The notes below the pieces were generated by a model. That model searched no databases, was not told the DNA's origin, and saw only the letters and a program-made list of their open reading frames with translations. From Bacillus sp. V3-13 (GTDB lineage: Bacteria; Bacillota; Bacilli; Bacillales; Cytobacillaceae): 64,000 nucleotides of DNA. A program made the translations under genes and the position numbers. Every line of letters begins with the position of its first letter. The stretch's first letter is position 1. Location of the stretch: the NCBI RefSeq assembly GCF_002860165.1, contig NZ_PGUZ01000023.1:1-64000 (forward strand). Reading direction: 5' to 3'. Shown here one piece after another: positions 22,640 to 33,392 of this stretch.

Positions 22640-25050
22640 AGGTCGCCAGTGTCGTCGTCGATGTGCCCGCAAAACAAACAGATAAAACATTCGATTATCT
22701 GATTCCGGAACGGTGGGAAAATGCAATATTGCCTGGCATGAGAGTGGTCGTCCCATTCGGACCGAGGAAAATCCAGGGGTTTGTTACAGAGGTCAAAGCC
22801 GAATCTTCTTTTGCAAAATTAAAAGAGATCATTGAACCGATGGATTTAGTACCTGTTTTAACTAATGAATTGCTGTCGCTTGGCGATTGGCTTACCGAGC
22901 ATACCCTTTGTTTCCGGATTTCGGCTTTTCAGGCAATGCTGCCTGCAGCCTTAAAGGCGAAATACGAAAAAAGCGTCAGACTATCGGGAAATCATCGGCC
23001 GGAAGATCTTCCGGCGGAATTGCAAAGCGTTTTTCAAAAAAACCCGGAAATCCTTTGGGACGAGGCGGTTGAACAGGGCCTTGTCGCTGCGCTGCAGAGG
23101 GAAGCCGCGAAAGGAACGGTTGAAGTTGCCTATCGGGTTAAGGATAAAGTCAATAAAAAACGATTGAAGCATGTTTATCCAATTTTGAGCCGGGAACAGC
23201 TGGCAAACGAGCTCGAATCAATATCTGAACGGGCTGCGAGGCAGCGGGACGTGATCAGTTTCTTTATTGAAAACCCCGAAAGTATTGAACAGCGCGAACT
23301 GCTGGAGAAAACAGGTGCAACGTTTGGAACAGTCAAAGTGCTGATTGAAAAAGGGTTTCTTGCTGAAATCGACAAAGAAGTCTATCGCGATCCGTTTGAG
23401 GAGCGCGTTTTCGCACAAACCGCGCCGCTCCTGCTGACCGATGACCAGGAAAACGCCATTAATCCGATCCGCTCATCGATCAGGGAGGACAAGCATGATG
23501 TGTTTCTTTTGTATGGTGTGACGGGAAGCGGAAAAACGGAAATTTACTTGCAGTCGATTCAGGAGGTAGTGGCGAAAGGGAAAGAAGCGATCGTCCTCGT
23601 TCCCGAAATATCATTAACTCCACAGATGGTGAACCGCTTCAAAGGACGGTTTGGCAATGAGGTTGCGGTTCTTCACAGCGGCTTATCGGCAGGCGAAAAA
23701 TACGACGAATGGCGCCGGATCCAGAGAAAGGAGGTCAAAGTGGCAATCGGGGCAAGATCAGCGGTTTTTGCCCCATTTGAAAATCTCGGAATTATCATTA
23801 TTGATGAAGAGCATGAAACAAGCTATAAGCAGGAAGAAAATCCGCGTTATCATGCAAGAGATGTTGCCATCAGGCGCGGGCTGCTTCACAACTGCCCGAT
23901 TGTGCTTGGAAGTGCGACGCCTTCTCTTGAGACATTTGCACGTGCGCAAAAAGGAGTTTACCAGCTGCTCACCTTGCCGAAACGCATGAACAACAAGGAC
24001 CTGCCAAAAGTGGACATCGTCGACATGAGGGAGGAGCTCCGCAACGGAAATCGGTCAATGTTTTCGAAACTGCTTTTTGAAAAGCTGAAGGAGCGCCTTG
24101 AAAAAAAGGAGCAGACGGTGCTGTTTCTGAACAAACGCGGCCATTCCTCTTTTGTGATGTGCAGGGATTGCGGTTATGTCCTGAACTGCCCGCATTGTGA
24201 TATTTCGCTTACGTATCATCGCTATAGCCAGTCGATGAAATGCCATTATTGCGGCCATGAAGACAGAATGCCATCCGTTTGCCCCGAATGCAGCAGTGAT
24301 CATATCCGTTTTTTCGGCACAGGTACGCAAAAGGTTGAGGATGAGCTTGGAAAAATCTTGCCTGAAGCAAGAGTTATTCGCATGGATATCGATACGACAA
24401 GCCGCAAGGGAGCCCATGAGCGGCTTTTGAACGATTTTGCCGAAGGAAAGGCCGATATTCTGCTCGGGACACAGATGATTGCAAAAGGGCTTGATTTTCC
24501 GAACATCACGCTCGTTGGCGTTCTTTCCGCCGATACGATGCTTCATTTGCCAGATTTCCGCTCCTCGGAAAAAACGTTTCAATTGTTGACGCAGGTAAGC
24601 GGCCGGGCGGGACGCCACAAGCTCAAAGGTGAAGTCGTGATTCAGACTTACACGCCGGAGCATTACAGTGTCGAGCTTTCCGGGAAACAGGATTTTGACC
24701 AATTCTATCAACGGGAAATGCTCGTCCGGAAAATGCATAAATATCCGCCTTTTTATTTTCTGTCGTTGATTACGGTCAGCCACGGGGAATTGATGAAAGT
24801 GATATCCGTTACGGAGAAAATCACAAACCATGTCCGCTCACGGCTTTCAGGCGAGGCGATTGTCCTTGGGCCTGTTGCTTCAACGATACCGCGCATCAAT
24901 GATAGATATCGCTACCAATGTTTGATAAAATACAAGCGGGAACCAGAACTGGGACCAGCGCTGAAAACGGTCCTCGACCGCTACCAGCAGGAAGCTGCTT
25001 CAAGCGGGCTGCAAATTTCGGTCGACGTCAACCCGTACATTTTAATGTAA
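22636..25050 (+). CDS. priA: Primosomal replication restart helicase PriA
   Basis: An 804-residue 3'-5' DNA helicase that reloads the replication machinery at repaired forks. It has an N-terminal DNA-binding domain, Walker A GVTGSGKTE from residue 294, DEEH at 390-393, and an inserted zinc-binding region with pairs of cysteines beginning CRDCGYVLNCPHC near 509, then CHYCG and CPEC. The second helicase motif block includes GTQMIAKGLDFPNITLV and QVSGRAGR. It overlaps coaBC by four bases, so translation is coupled. Confidence 0.96.
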   Translation: MKVASVVVDVPAKQTDKTFDYLIPERWENAILPGMRVVVPFGPRKIQGFVTEVKAESSFAKLKEIIEPMDLVPVLTNELLSLGDWLTEHTLCFRISAFQAMLPAALKAKYEKSVRLSGNHRPEDLPAELQSVFQKNPEILWDEAVEQGLVAALQREAAKGTVEVAYRVKDKVNKKRLKHVYPILSREQLANELESISERAARQRDVISFFIENPESIEQRELLEKTGATFGTVKVLIEKGFLAEIDKEVYRDPFEERVFAQTAPLLLTDDQENAINPIRSSIREDKHDVFLLYGVTGSGKTEIYLQSIQEVVAKGKEAIVLVPEISLTPQMVNRFKGRFGNEVAVLHSGLSAGEKYDEWRRIQRKEVKVAIGARSAVFAPFENLGIIIIDEEHETSYKQEENPRYHARDVAIRRGLLHNCPIVLGSATPSLETFARAQKGVYQLLTLPKRMNNKDLPKVDIVDMREELRNGNRSMFSKLLFEKLKERLEKKEQTVLFLNKRGHSSFVMCRDCGYVLNCPHCDISLTYHRYSQSMKCHYCGHEDRMPSVCPECSSDHIRFFGTGTQKVEDELGKILPEARVIRMDIDTTSRKGAHERLLNDFAEGKADILLGTQMIAKGLDFPNITLVGVLSADTMLHLPDFRSSEKTFQLLTQVSGRAGRHKLKGEVVIQTYTPEHYSVELSGKQDFDQFYQREMLVRKMHKYPPFYFLSLITVSHGELMKVISVTEKITNHVRSRLSGEAIVLGPVASTIPRINDRYRYQCLIKYKREPELGPALKTVLDRYQQEAASSGLQISVDVNPYILM

Positions 25051-25162
25051 CCTGGTTTTATATAAACGAATCAACAATCGGAAACGATAATGAAGTGCCG
25101 CGAAGTCATCCTGATCCCGGCACGCGGAGCTCATCTTGAAAACAAATATTGGAGGAACAGCA

Positions 25163-25648
25163 TTGGCAGTACGCAAAATAGTAACATATCCAGCAGAGAT
25201 TTTAGAGCAGCCTTGTGAACCGGTCACGGTTTTTGATAAAAAATTGGCAAGGCTTCTGGATGATATGTATGATACGATGATTGAATTTGACGGTGTTGGA
25301 CTGGCCGCACCGCAAGTAGGCTTGAACAAGCAAATTGCGATTGTCGACCTTGATGATGAAGAAGGAACGATCGAACTGATTAATCCGGAAATTGTCAAAG
25401 TTGAGGGAGAGCAGACCGGTCCGGAAGGATGCCTCAGCTTTCCCGGTCTGTTTGGCGAAGTATCCCGGCCTTTTTTTGTGAAAGTAAAAGCATTTGACCG
25501 GAAAGGAAGGCAGTATACGATCGAGGCTGCAGATTTTCTGGCACGGGCCCTTCTCCATGAGATTGACCATTTGCACGGGATTTTATTTACATCGAAAATA
25601 ACAAAAGTGTTAAGCGAGGATGAGCTGGAAGGGGTTGAGGATGAGTGA
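25163..25648 (+). CDS. def: Peptide deformylase
   Basis: Removes the formyl group from nascent N-terminal methionine. The 161-residue metalloenzyme has all three family motifs: [18 protein letters not shown] with the metal-binding Cys, and HEIDH with metal-binding His residues and catalytic Glu. The TTG start at 25163 is chosen because GGAGG at 25151-25155 is 7 bases upstream and the protein then begins like DefB ([13 protein letters not shown]). A further TTG at 25136 would add nine residues without a ribosome binding site. The stop overlaps the GTG start of fmt, its functional partner. Confidence 0.95.
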   Translation: MAVRKIVTYPAEILEQPCEPVTVFDKKLARLLDDMYDTMIEFDGVGLAAPQVGLNKQIAIVDLDDEEGTIELINPEIVKVEGEQTGPEGCLSFPGLFGEVSRPFFVKVKAFDRKGRQYTIEAADFLARALLHEIDHLHGILFTSKITKVLSEDELEGVEDE

Positions 25649-26598
25649 CGAAAATTGTGTTTATGGGAACTCCCGATTTTTCGGTTCCAGTTTTAAAACA
25701 GATGATTGCGGACGGCTATGAAGTGATTGCCGTTGTTACCCAGCCTGACAGGCCGGTCGGCAGAAAAAGGGTGATGACCCCTCCGCCTGTCAAAGTGGAG
25801 GCTGTTAAACACGGGATCCCTGTCTATCAGCCCGAGAAAATCCGTGAGCGCAAAGAGTTTGAAAAGATTTTGGCGCTGAAGCCTGATTTGATCGTGACGG
25901 CTGCTTTCGGGCAAATCCTCCCGAAGGAACTGCTTCAAGCTCCCCGCTATGGCTGCATCAATGTTCATGCATCATTGCTGCCCGAGCTTCGCGGCGGGGC
26001 GCCAATTCATTATGCGATCATTCAGGGAAAGAAAAAAACAGGGATTACGATTATGTATATGGTTGAAAAACTCGATGCAGGTGACATTTTAACGCAGGCA
26101 GAAGTGCCGATCACAGAGGATGATACAGTTGGAACGCTGCATGACAAATTAAGTGCAGCCGGTGCGAAGCTTTTATCAGAAACACTTCCGAAACTGCTTG
26201 ATGGAAAACTGCAACCTGTTGCCCAAAACGAAGAAGAGGCTACATTTGCCTACAATATTAAACGGGAACAAGAAAGAATTGATTGGTCGAAAACAGGTGA
26301 GCAAATATATGACCATATTCGCGGTTTAAATCCATGGCCTGTAGCCTACACTACTATGAACGGAGCCGTTTTGAAGGTGTGGAAGGGCGAAAAAATCAAC
26401 TCCGACGCTGAGGCGGCTCCCGGCACAATCGTTGCCATTGATGCGGACGGTTTTATTGTAGCTACAGGCAATCAGACAGCCATCAAGATTTCTGAACTCC
26501 AGCCGTCGGGAAAGAAGCGGATGACTGCGGAGCAATTTATGCGCGGCTCCGGCTTAACGGTCGGAATGAAATTAGGGGAGCAAAATGAAAACGACTAA
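25645..26598 (+). CDS. fmt: Methionyl-tRNA formyltransferase
   Basis: Formylates initiator Met-tRNA using 10-formyltetrahydrofolate. The 317-residue protein begins [16 protein letters not shown] and has the catalytic segment [20 protein letters not shown], then a C-terminal OB-like tRNA-binding domain. The GTG start at 25645 overlaps the def stop; the GGGG and GAGG purines just upstream serve as ribosome binding site. It overlaps rsmB by 14 bases. Confidence 0.96.
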   Translation: MTKIVFMGTPDFSVPVLKQMIADGYEVIAVVTQPDRPVGRKRVMTPPPVKVEAVKHGIPVYQPEKIRERKEFEKILALKPDLIVTAAFGQILPKELLQAPRYGCINVHASLLPELRGGAPIHYAIIQGKKKTGITIMYMVEKLDAGDILTQAEVPITEDDTVGTLHDKLSAAGAKLLSETLPKLLDGKLQPVAQNEEEATFAYNIKREQERIDWSKTGEQIYDHIRGLNPWPVAYTTMNGAVLKVWKGEKINSDAEAAPGTIVAIDADGFIVATGNQTAIKISELQPSGKKRMTAEQFMRGSGLTVGMKLGEQNEND

Positions 26599-27934
26599 AA
26601 ATGTAAGAGAAACAGCCGTTGAACTTTTAGAAACGATTGACAAGAATCAATCATACAGCAATCTCCTCCTCAATAAAGTGATTGGGAAGAACCAGCTCAA
26701 TCAGAAAGATGTCGGGCTCTTGACCGAATTAACGTATGGAACACTGCAGCGCAGGATGACGCTTGATTATTTCCTCGAGCCGTTTATCAAAGATAAACGC
26801 AAACTTGAGCTCTGGGTGTTGCATCTTTTGAGAATCACCTTATACCAGATGGTTTATTTGGACAAGATTCCTGATCGTGCCGCGATTTTTGAGGCGGTCG
26901 AAATTGCAAAAAAACGGGGTCACAAAGGGATCTCGGGAATGGTAAACGGAGTATTGCGAAACGTTCAGCGGCAAGGACTGCCCAGTCTCGATAAAATAAC
27001 GGACCCTGTGGAGAGGCTTGCGATTGAAACAAGCCATCCAGCATGGCTCGTTCACAGATGGGTGGACCAATTAGGATTTGAAAAAGCGAAAGAAATGTGC
27101 GAAATTAATTTGACTGCGCCCCTGCAGACAGCTAGAGTTAATTTAACGAAAACGACCCGGGCAGAATGCCTCGATATTTTACGCGAGGAAGGCTTCCATG
27201 TTGAGCCGAGCCCGGTCATTCCAGAAGCGGTCAAATGCTTGAAAGGAAATTTAGCAGCTTCGACTGCTTTCAAGGACGGGCTGCTGACGATCCAGGATGA
27301 AAGCTCAATGCTTGCTGCATATGCGCTAAATGTCCAAAAGGATGAAATGATTCTCGATGCTTGTGCAGCACCCGGCGGAAAATCGACTCATATTGCTGAG
27401 AAACTGGCTGGCAGCGGAAAAGTGATTTCACTTGATCTTCATGAGCATAAAGTAAAGCTCATCAACGCCTCAGCTGAGCGGCTCGGCCTTGAAAATATCG
27501 AAACAGCCGCGATGGACAGCCGCAACGTCCAGGATCGCTTTCAAGCCGAATCATTTGACCGGATCCTGCTGGACGCTCCATGTTCAGGATTGGGCGTCAT
27601 GAGAAGAAAGCCTGATATGAAATATACGAAGCAGCTGGAAGATATCCAGCGCTTAAAGAAAATCCAGCTTGAACTGCTGGCGGCAGTCGCACCATTAGTG
27701 AAAAAGGGTGGCTTAATCGTCTATAGCACATGTACAGTAGATAAACAGGAAAACGAACAGGCAGTCAATGAATTTTTAATGAACAATCCGGATTTTGAAG
27801 GGGATCATTCATTAAGGGACCGGATGCCGGAAGCAATAAAACCATTGGTCGACGGGCATATGCTGCAAATTCTGCCCCAGGATATTGGATCGGATGGATT
27901 CTATATTGCCTGCTTAAGAAAGAAGGTGCACTAA
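26585..27934 (+). CDS. rsmB: 16S rRNA m5C967 methyltransferase RsmB
   Basis: A 449-residue SAM-dependent methyltransferase. An N-terminal NusB-like RNA-binding domain (about residues 1-135) precedes the Rossmann domain with [12 protein letters not shown] for SAM binding, [15 protein letters not shown] with the first conserved Cys, and YSTCTV with the second, both needed in m5C chemistry. The target C967 of 16S rRNA is assumed from the family. The start lies within the end of fmt; GGGGAG is four bases upstream. Confidence 0.95.
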   Translation: MKTTKNVRETAVELLETIDKNQSYSNLLLNKVIGKNQLNQKDVGLLTELTYGTLQRRMTLDYFLEPFIKDKRKLELWVLHLLRITLYQMVYLDKIPDRAAIFEAVEIAKKRGHKGISGMVNGVLRNVQRQGLPSLDKITDPVERLAIETSHPAWLVHRWVDQLGFEKAKEMCEINLTAPLQTARVNLTKTTRAECLDILREEGFHVEPSPVIPEAVKCLKGNLAASTAFKDGLLTIQDESSMLAAYALNVQKDEMILDACAAPGGKSTHIAEKLAGSGKVISLDLHEHKVKLINASAERLGLENIETAAMDSRNVQDRFQAESFDRILLDAPCSGLGVMRRKPDMKYTKQLEDIQRLKKIQLELLAAVAPLVKKGGLIVYSTCTVDKQENEQAVNEFLMNNPDFEGDHSLRDRMPEAIKPLVDGHMLQILPQDIGSDGFYIACLRKKVH

Positions 27935-27935
27935 C

Positions 27936-29024
27936 GTGGAACAGCTAAAAACAACAAAAGAACAAACACAAGAACTAAAAAAGCCAAGCATTTATTCACT
28001 CCAGTTGCACGAGTTAAAGGAATGGCTTAAAAATAATAATGAAAAATCATTTCGCGCCGACCAGATTTTTGAGTGGCTGTATCAAAAAAGAGTAGCAGAT
28101 TTTGAAGAAATGACAAACCTCTCAAAAGGATTGCGAGCGAAGCTTATTGACAGTTTTACGATCACGACGTTAAAGACGATCATTCAGCAAACCTCTCAAG
28201 ATGGAACGATCAAATTCCTGTTTGAACTGCATGATGGTACCTCTATTGAGACAGTATTAATGCGGCATGACTATGGAAATTCGGTATGTGTCACGACGCA
28301 GGTAGGCTGCCGGATCGGCTGCACTTTTTGCGCCTCAACACTCGGGGGCTTAAAAAGAAATTTGGAAGCAGGAGAAATCGTCGCCCAGGTCGTAAAAGTA
28401 CAACAGGCACTTGACGAAACAAATGAGCGCGTCAGCTCAGTCGTCATCATGGGAATTGGTGAACCATTCGATAACTACGACAGCATGCTTTCGTTTTTAA
28501 AAATTATTAACCATGATCATGGTCTTAATATCGGAGCACGCCATATCACTGTTTCCACGAGCGGGATCATTCCGAAGATTTATCAATTTGCCGACGAAAA
28601 CATGCAAATAAACTTTGCGATCTCTCTCCACGCCCCAAATAATGAAATCAGAAGCCGCTTAATGCCGATTAACCGCGCATATAAGCTGCCGGATCTCATG
28701 AAAGCTGTTAACTATTATATTGAAAAAACAGGACGGCGGATCAGCTTCGAGTATGGATTGTTTGGCGGTGTGAATGATCAGGTTGAGCATGCCGAGGAAT
28801 TGGCCAAACTGATCAAAGGCGTGAAATGCCATGTCAATTTAATTCCGGTCAATTATGTTCCGGAGCGGGATTATGTGCGAACGCCGCGGGATCAAATCTT
28901 TTTGTTTGAAAAAACATTAAAGAAGCACGGGGTCAATGTGACGATCCGCCGCGAGCACGGTCATGATATCGATGCAGCATGCGGACAGCTTCGTGCAAAG
29001 GAGCGCAAGGAAGAGACGAGGTGA
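27936..29024 (+). CDS. rlmN: Dual-specificity 23S rRNA/tRNA m2A methyltransferase RlmN
   Basis: Radical SAM enzyme methylating C2 of adenosine 2503 in 23S rRNA, and in E. coli also A37 of some tRNAs. The 362-residue protein has the [4Fe-4S] motif C125-C129-C132 (CRIGCTFC), GIGEP, and a late Cys in AACGQL near the C terminus that carries the methyl group in this family. The GTG start at 27936 follows AAAGGTG. It begins one base after the rsmB stop. Confidence 0.95.
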   Translation: MEQLKTTKEQTQELKKPSIYSLQLHELKEWLKNNNEKSFRADQIFEWLYQKRVADFEEMTNLSKGLRAKLIDSFTITTLKTIIQQTSQDGTIKFLFELHDGTSIETVLMRHDYGNSVCVTTQVGCRIGCTFCASTLGGLKRNLEAGEIVAQVVKVQQALDETNERVSSVVIMGIGEPFDNYDSMLSFLKIINHDHGLNIGARHITVSTSGIIPKIYQFADENMQINFAISLHAPNNEIRSRLMPINRAYKLPDLMKAVNYYIEKTGRRISFEYGLFGGVNDQVEHAEELAKLIKGVKCHVNLIPVNYVPERDYVRTPRDQIFLFEKTLKKHGVNVTIRREHGHDIDAACGQLRAKERKEETR

Positions 29025-29028
29025 CGGT

Positions 29029-29781
29029 ATGAAGGCTGTTTTTATGACAGACCGGGGAAAAATTCGCCAGCACAATGAAGATAATGGCGGAGTGTTTGAA
29101 AATCGGAGCGGACAGCGCCTTGCCATTGTCGCGGATGGCATGGGCGGCCACCGTGCCGGTGATGTCGCCAGCAAAATGGCACTGGCAAGCATGAAAGCTT
29201 ATTGGGAAGAAACGAAGGAAATTGAAACGGCGGAAGAGGCCGAGCAATGGTTAAGGCAGCATATTTTAAAAGTAAACGCACAGCTGTTTAATCATGCTGT
29301 GCAGAATATTGAGTGTGAAGGCATGGGGACAACGATTGTGGCAGCCATCAGTACAGACCGGTTTTCAACAATCGCAAACATTGGTGACAGCCGCTGCTAC
29401 ATTTTAAATGAGAGCGGCTTTAGCCAGATTACCGAGGACCATTCGCTTGTGAATGAGCTGGTCAGGTCAGGACAAATTACGAAGGAAGATGCTGAAAACC
29501 ATCCGCGCAAAAATGTTCTGCTGCGGACGCTCGGTACCGAAAAAACGGTTGAAATGGATATTAAAACGATTACGTTTGAAGAAGGCGACCGTTTGCTTTT
29601 GTGCTCTGACGGCTTATCAAATAAGCTAAGCTGCAGAGAGCTTGAGGAAATTCTCGGAAATGACCAAAGTCTTGAAGAAAAAGCAGCGGCATTCATCCAA
29701 CTAGCGAACGATAACGGCGGCGAAGACAATATCACCCTTGTTATTGTCGAATTTTCAGACAGCATCGAGAGTGGTGAATAG
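29029..29781 (+). CDS. prpC: PP2C-type protein phosphatase PrpC
   Basis: Serine/threonine phosphatase that reverses PrkC phosphorylation. The 250-residue PP2C protein shows DRGKIRQHNEDN, ADGMGGHRAGD, GDSRCY, and LLCSDGLSNKL, containing the aspartates that hold two manganese ions. The start at 29029 is used because GAGGTGACGGT just upstream is the best site and the protein then begins MKAVFMTDRGK. It lies four bases after rlmN and one base before prkC. Confidence 0.95.
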   Translation: MKAVFMTDRGKIRQHNEDNGGVFENRSGQRLAIVADGMGGHRAGDVASKMALASMKAYWEETKEIETAEEAEQWLRQHILKVNAQLFNHAVQNIECEGMGTTIVAAISTDRFSTIANIGDSRCYILNESGFSQITEDHSLVNELVRSGQITKEDAENHPRKNVLLRTLGTEKTVEMDIKTITFEEGDRLLLCSDGLSNKLSCRELEEILGNDQSLEEKAAAFIQLANDNGGEDNITLVIVEFSDSIESGE

Positions 29782-29782
29782 A

Positions 29783-31753
29783 ATGATAATCGGAAAAAGA
29801 ATAAGCGGCCGCTATAAGATTCTCGATATCATCGGCGGGGGCGGAATGGCAAATGTATACTTGGCCCACGACATGATTCTTGACCGGGATGTAGCCGTCA
29901 AAATGCTTCGGCTTGATTTCGTAAATGACGAGGAATTTATCCGCCGGTTCCACCGCGAAGCACAATCTGCGACGAGCCTTGCACATCCAAACATCGTCAG
30001 CATCTACGATGTCGGAGAAGAAGATGATCTTTATTATATTGTCATGGAATACGTGAATGGGCAAACATTAAAGCAATACATACAGCAAAACTCGCCGATT
30101 CCGATCGATGAAGCGCTTGAGATTCTACAGCAGCTGACAAGTGCGATTTCGCACGCGCACCAGAACCATATCGTCCACCGGGACATCAAGCCGCATAATA
30201 TTTTAATTGACCGGAACGGCAACGTGAAAATTACCGATTTCGGAATTGCGATGGCGTTAAGCGCGACGAGTATTACGCAAACAAATTCAGTTCTCGGTTC
30301 TGTTCATTATTTGTCTCCCGAACAGGCAAGAGGCGGGATGGCCAACAAAAAATCGGATATTTATTCTTTGGGCATTGTCATGTTTGAGCTCCTGACCGGG
30401 CGGCTCCCATTTTCAGGTGAATCGGCTGTTTCGATTGCCTTGAAGCACCTGCAATCCGAAACACCGTCTTTAAGAAGGTGGAATCCGGCGATTCCGCAAA
30501 GTGTTGAAAATATCGTTTTAAAAGCAACCGCAAAAGACCCGTTTCACCGTTATAGCAGTGTCGAAGAAATGGAAGAGGACCTGCGGACCGCCCTTCTCCC
30601 GGAACGGCTCAATGAAGAAAAGTTTACCGTTCCGAAGGATGATGAAACAACAAAGGCGATCCCAATCATCACAAATGATCAGCCGCACCGCAATTTGGAT
30701 GAAACGCTTGTGAGAGGAAATGGCGCCACTGCAGATAACGAACAGCATGCTTCGGGCAAAAGCAAGGATAAAAAAGATAAGAAAAAGAAAAAATGGCCGA
30801 TAATCCTAGTTTCTGTATTTGCCTTCCTCGTTATACTGGGTATTTTAGCGGTCACGGTTTTCCCGGATCTGCTTGCCCCTGAAGAAATAAAAGTTCCGGA
30901 TGTAAGCGGAATGGATATTGAAGAGGCAACCGATGAACTTGCCAATGCCGGCCTTGTGATTGATGAAACAAAAGAAATCACTGATGATGAGATCGAAGAG
31001 GGCCTTGTGGTCCGGACAAATCCCCGCGAGGGTAAAACGGTTAAACAAGGAAGCAAAATTGACATTTTTGTGAGCACAGGGAAAGAGAAATTCGAGCTTT
31101 CCGATTACAGGGGACGCCAATACGATGGAGTTTTCAGGTTTCTTGAAAATAAAAATTTTAAGGATATCAGCAAAACCGAAATTCATGATGACAGCGAAGC
31201 AGGGACGATCCTCGAACAAAATATCGACCCTGGAGAAGCCGTTACGCCTGAGGAAACCGAACTCGAATTTACTGTCAGCAAGGGGCCTGAGCCGATTACC
31301 CTTGCCGATTTAAGAGGTTATACGGGCACAGGCGTTAAAAACTATGCTGATTCAGCCGGTTTAATGCTTGATATGTCAGAGGAGCAGTATCATGACACCG
31401 TTCCAGCGGGCCAAGTGATTTCCCAATCCCCGGAACCAGGGAGCAAACTCAATAAGGGCGATAAAATTACTGTTGTTCTTTCTTCAGGCAAGAAAAGTAT
31501 TCCTTCGAAAAACGTTACCGAGACGGTTACGGTGCTGTATGAGCCTGAAGTTCCAGGTGAAGAGCAGGAAGTGCTGATTTACATTGAAGACGCTGACAGG
31601 AACATGACCGTACCTGATCAAACCCTTACAATTACCGAGAATAGAGATATCATCCTTACATTCAGGATCGAACCCGGCCAGACAGCAGGATATAAAATTA
31701 TCCGTGATAACAGGGTATATAAGGAAGATGTGATTGAGTATCCGGAAGATTAA
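29783..31753 (+). CDS. prkC: Serine/threonine protein kinase with PASTA domains, PrkC
   Basis: A 656-residue membrane kinase that senses muropeptides or lipid II and, in B. subtilis, drives spore germination and wall responses. The kinase domain (about 11-270) has GGGGMANV, Lys40 in VAVKMLR, the catalytic loop HRDIKPHN near 131 and DFG. A Lys-rich stretch precedes one membrane helix at about 336-357. Outside are three PASTA repeats (about 366-433, 434-500, 501-570) and a C-terminal beta-rich tail. GAGTGGTGA in the end of prpC gives the ribosome binding site. Pairing with prpC is the standard arrangement. Confidence 0.96.
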   Translation: MIIGKRISGRYKILDIIGGGGMANVYLAHDMILDRDVAVKMLRLDFVNDEEFIRRFHREAQSATSLAHPNIVSIYDVGEEDDLYYIVMEYVNGQTLKQYIQQNSPIPIDEALEILQQLTSAISHAHQNHIVHRDIKPHNILIDRNGNVKITDFGIAMALSATSITQTNSVLGSVHYLSPEQARGGMANKKSDIYSLGIVMFELLTGRLPFSGESAVSIALKHLQSETPSLRRWNPAIPQSVENIVLKATAKDPFHRYSSVEEMEEDLRTALLPERLNEEKFTVPKDDETTKAIPIITNDQPHRNLDETLVRGNGATADNEQHASGKSKDKKDKKKKKWPIILVSVFAFLVILGILAVTVFPDLLAPEEIKVPDVSGMDIEEATDELANAGLVIDETKEITDDEIEEGLVVRTNPREGKTVKQGSKIDIFVSTGKEKFELSDYRGRQYDGVFRFLENKNFKDISKTEIHDDSEAGTILEQNIDPGEAVTPEETELEFTVSKGPEPITLADLRGYTGTGVKNYADSAGLMLDMSEEQYHDTVPAGQVISQSPEPGSKLNKGDKITVVLSSGKKSIPSKNVTETVTVLYEPEVPGEEQEVLIYIEDADRNMTVPDQTLTITENRDIILTFRIEPGQTAGYKIIRDNRVYKEDVIEYPED

Positions 31754-31771
31754 AAAACAAGGAGTGCTGCT

Positions 31772-32653
31772 ATGCCTGAAGGCAAAATTGTAAAAGCGCT
31801 GAGCGGTTTTTATTATGTTTTGAGCGATGATCAAATTTTCCAATGCAGGGGTAGAGGTGTATTCCGCAAAAACAAGATTACGCCTCTTGTCGGGGATAAT
31901 GTTGTTTTTCAAATTGAAAATGAAACAGATGGTTATATTTTGGAAATCGGCGAGCGGAAAAATGAACTTGTCCGCCCGCCGATTGCGAATGTTGATCAGG
32001 CGATTCTCGTCTTTTCTGCAGTCGAGCCTGATTTCAGCACAGCCCTTCTCGACCGTTTTCTTGTCCTTGTTGAGTTTAACCATATCAGGCCGCTTATATG
32101 TATTACAAAAATGGATTTAACGACCGAAGCGGATCGGGCCGAAATGAATCGCTATGCCGATAATTACCGAAAAGCAGGCTATGATGTGTTGCTGACATCA
32201 TCGGAGACTGAGGATGGGATTCAGGAACTATTGCCGCACTTAGAGGGGGTTATATCCGTGTTTGCGGGCCAATCCGGCGTCGGCAAATCTTCGTTGCTGA
32301 ATGTGCTTCGTCCCGATCTGGACTTAAAAACAAGCGATATTTCTTCACATCTCGGCCGTGGAAAGCATACAACCCGCCATGTCGAGCTGATCGAAGTCGC
32401 GGACGGGCTTGTTGCAGATACACCTGGCTTCAGCTCATTGGAATTTACCGGTGTTAATGCTGAAGATCTCAATTATTGCTTTCCCGAAATTAGCATTAAA
32501 AGTGAAGAATGCAAATTCAGGGGCTGCCTTCATCTGAAAGAACCAAAATGCGCCGTTAAAGCAGCAGTTGAAAAAGGGGAAATCGCCGATTATCGCTATC
32601 AGCATTATCAGGATTTTCTTCAGGAAATTAAAGATAGAAAGCCGAGGTATTAA
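31772..32653 (+). CDS. rsgA: Ribosome small subunit-dependent GTPase RsgA
   Basis: A 293-residue late 30S assembly GTPase. It has an N-terminal OB fold (about 1-70), a circularly permuted GTPase domain in which the G4-type TKMDL comes before the P-loop GQSGVGKSS (166-174) and then DTPG, and a C-terminal zinc domain with C and H ligands in [23 protein letters not shown] six bases upstream supports the ATG. Its stop overlaps the rpe start. In B. subtilis it is a PrkC substrate, which suits its place next to prkC. Confidence 0.95.
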   Translation: MPEGKIVKALSGFYYVLSDDQIFQCRGRGVFRKNKITPLVGDNVVFQIENETDGYILEIGERKNELVRPPIANVDQAILVFSAVEPDFSTALLDRFLVLVEFNHIRPLICITKMDLTTEADRAEMNRYADNYRKAGYDVLLTSSETEDGIQELLPHLEGVISVFAGQSGVGKSSLLNVLRPDLDLKTSDISSHLGRGKHTTRHVELIEVADGLVADTPGFSSLEFTGVNAEDLNYCFPEISIKSEECKFRGCLHLKEPKCAVKAAVEKGEIADYRYQHYQDFLQEIKDRKPRY

Positions 32654-33303
32654 TGATGGTCAAAATTGCACCCTCTATTTTGTCAGCCGATTTTTCAAAG
32701 CTTGGGGAAGAAATAAAGGATGTAGAACTTGGTGGGGCAGACTATATTCATGTCGATGTGATGGACGGCCATTTTGTTCCAAACATTACGATCGGGCCGC
32801 TGATTGTTGAGGCGATTCGCCCGGTAACAAAGCTTCCGCTGGACGTTCATTTAATGATTGAGAATCCCGATCATTATATTGAGGCGTTCGCCAAAGCGGG
32901 AGCCGACTATTTAACCGTCCATGTCGAGGCTTGCCGCCACCTGCACCGGACGATCCATTATATTAAATCCTTTGGTGTAAAGGCCGGGGTTGTCTTAAAT
33001 CCGGCCACACCTGTTGAATCGATTCAGGACATTCTTGCCGATGTTGATCTCGTGTTATTAATGTCGGTAAATCCTGGCTTTGGCGGGCAAAAATTTATTT
33101 CAGCAGTGCTTTCGAAAATCAAAAAGCTTAAGGAAATGATCATTGCTCAGGGTCTGGCAATTGAAATCGAAGTTGACGGCGGTGTCAATGAAGAAACAGC
33201 CAAGCAATGTATTGAGGCAGGCGCGACGGTTCTGGTCGCAGGCTCCGCCATTTATAACGCGCCGGACAGGGGAAAAGCAATTGCAATGTTAAGAGGGTAC
33301 TAA
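32653..33303 (+). CDS. rpe: Ribulose-phosphate 3-epimerase
   Basis: Interconverts ribulose 5-phosphate and xylulose 5-phosphate in the pentose phosphate pathway. The 216-residue TIM barrel has APSILSADF, the metal-binding [12 protein letters not shown] and [14 protein letters not shown] and EVDGGV. Two adjacent ATG codons (32653 and 32656) are possible starts; the first overlaps the rsgA stop. GAGG lies four bases upstream. Confidence 0.95.
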   Translation: MMVKIAPSILSADFSKLGEEIKDVELGGADYIHVDVMDGHFVPNITIGPLIVEAIRPVTKLPLDVHLMIENPDHYIEAFAKAGADYLTVHVEACRHLHRTIHYIKSFGVKAGVVLNPATPVESIQDILADVDLVLLMSVNPGFGGQKFISAVLSKIKKLKEMIIAQGLAIEIEVDGGVNEETAKQCIEAGATVLVAGSAIYNAPDRGKAIAMLRGY

Positions 33304-33314
33304 GTCGAAAAAGA

Positions 33315-33343
33315 AGTCAGCTGAAAGACAGGCTGGCTTTTTT
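33315..33343 (+). terminator. Weak terminator after rpe
   Basis: Arms AGTCAGC (33315-33321) and GCTGGCT (33332-33338) pair over seven bases with one G-U pair, followed by six T. It may only partly separate rpe from thiN. Confidence 0.55.
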
Positions 33344-33392
33344 AACTATTATTTTAGAATAAAAAGAAAGGCTTTAAGAAACAGGTGATTGA

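Noticed and set aside
24055-24831. 258-codon minus-strand frame inside priA
   Set aside because: It lies wholly within conserved helicase coding sequence and shows no recognisable domain.
33304-33392. THI riboswitch before thiN
   Set aside because: The 89-base gap is too short and lacks the conserved CUGAGA and ACCUGA-type elements.
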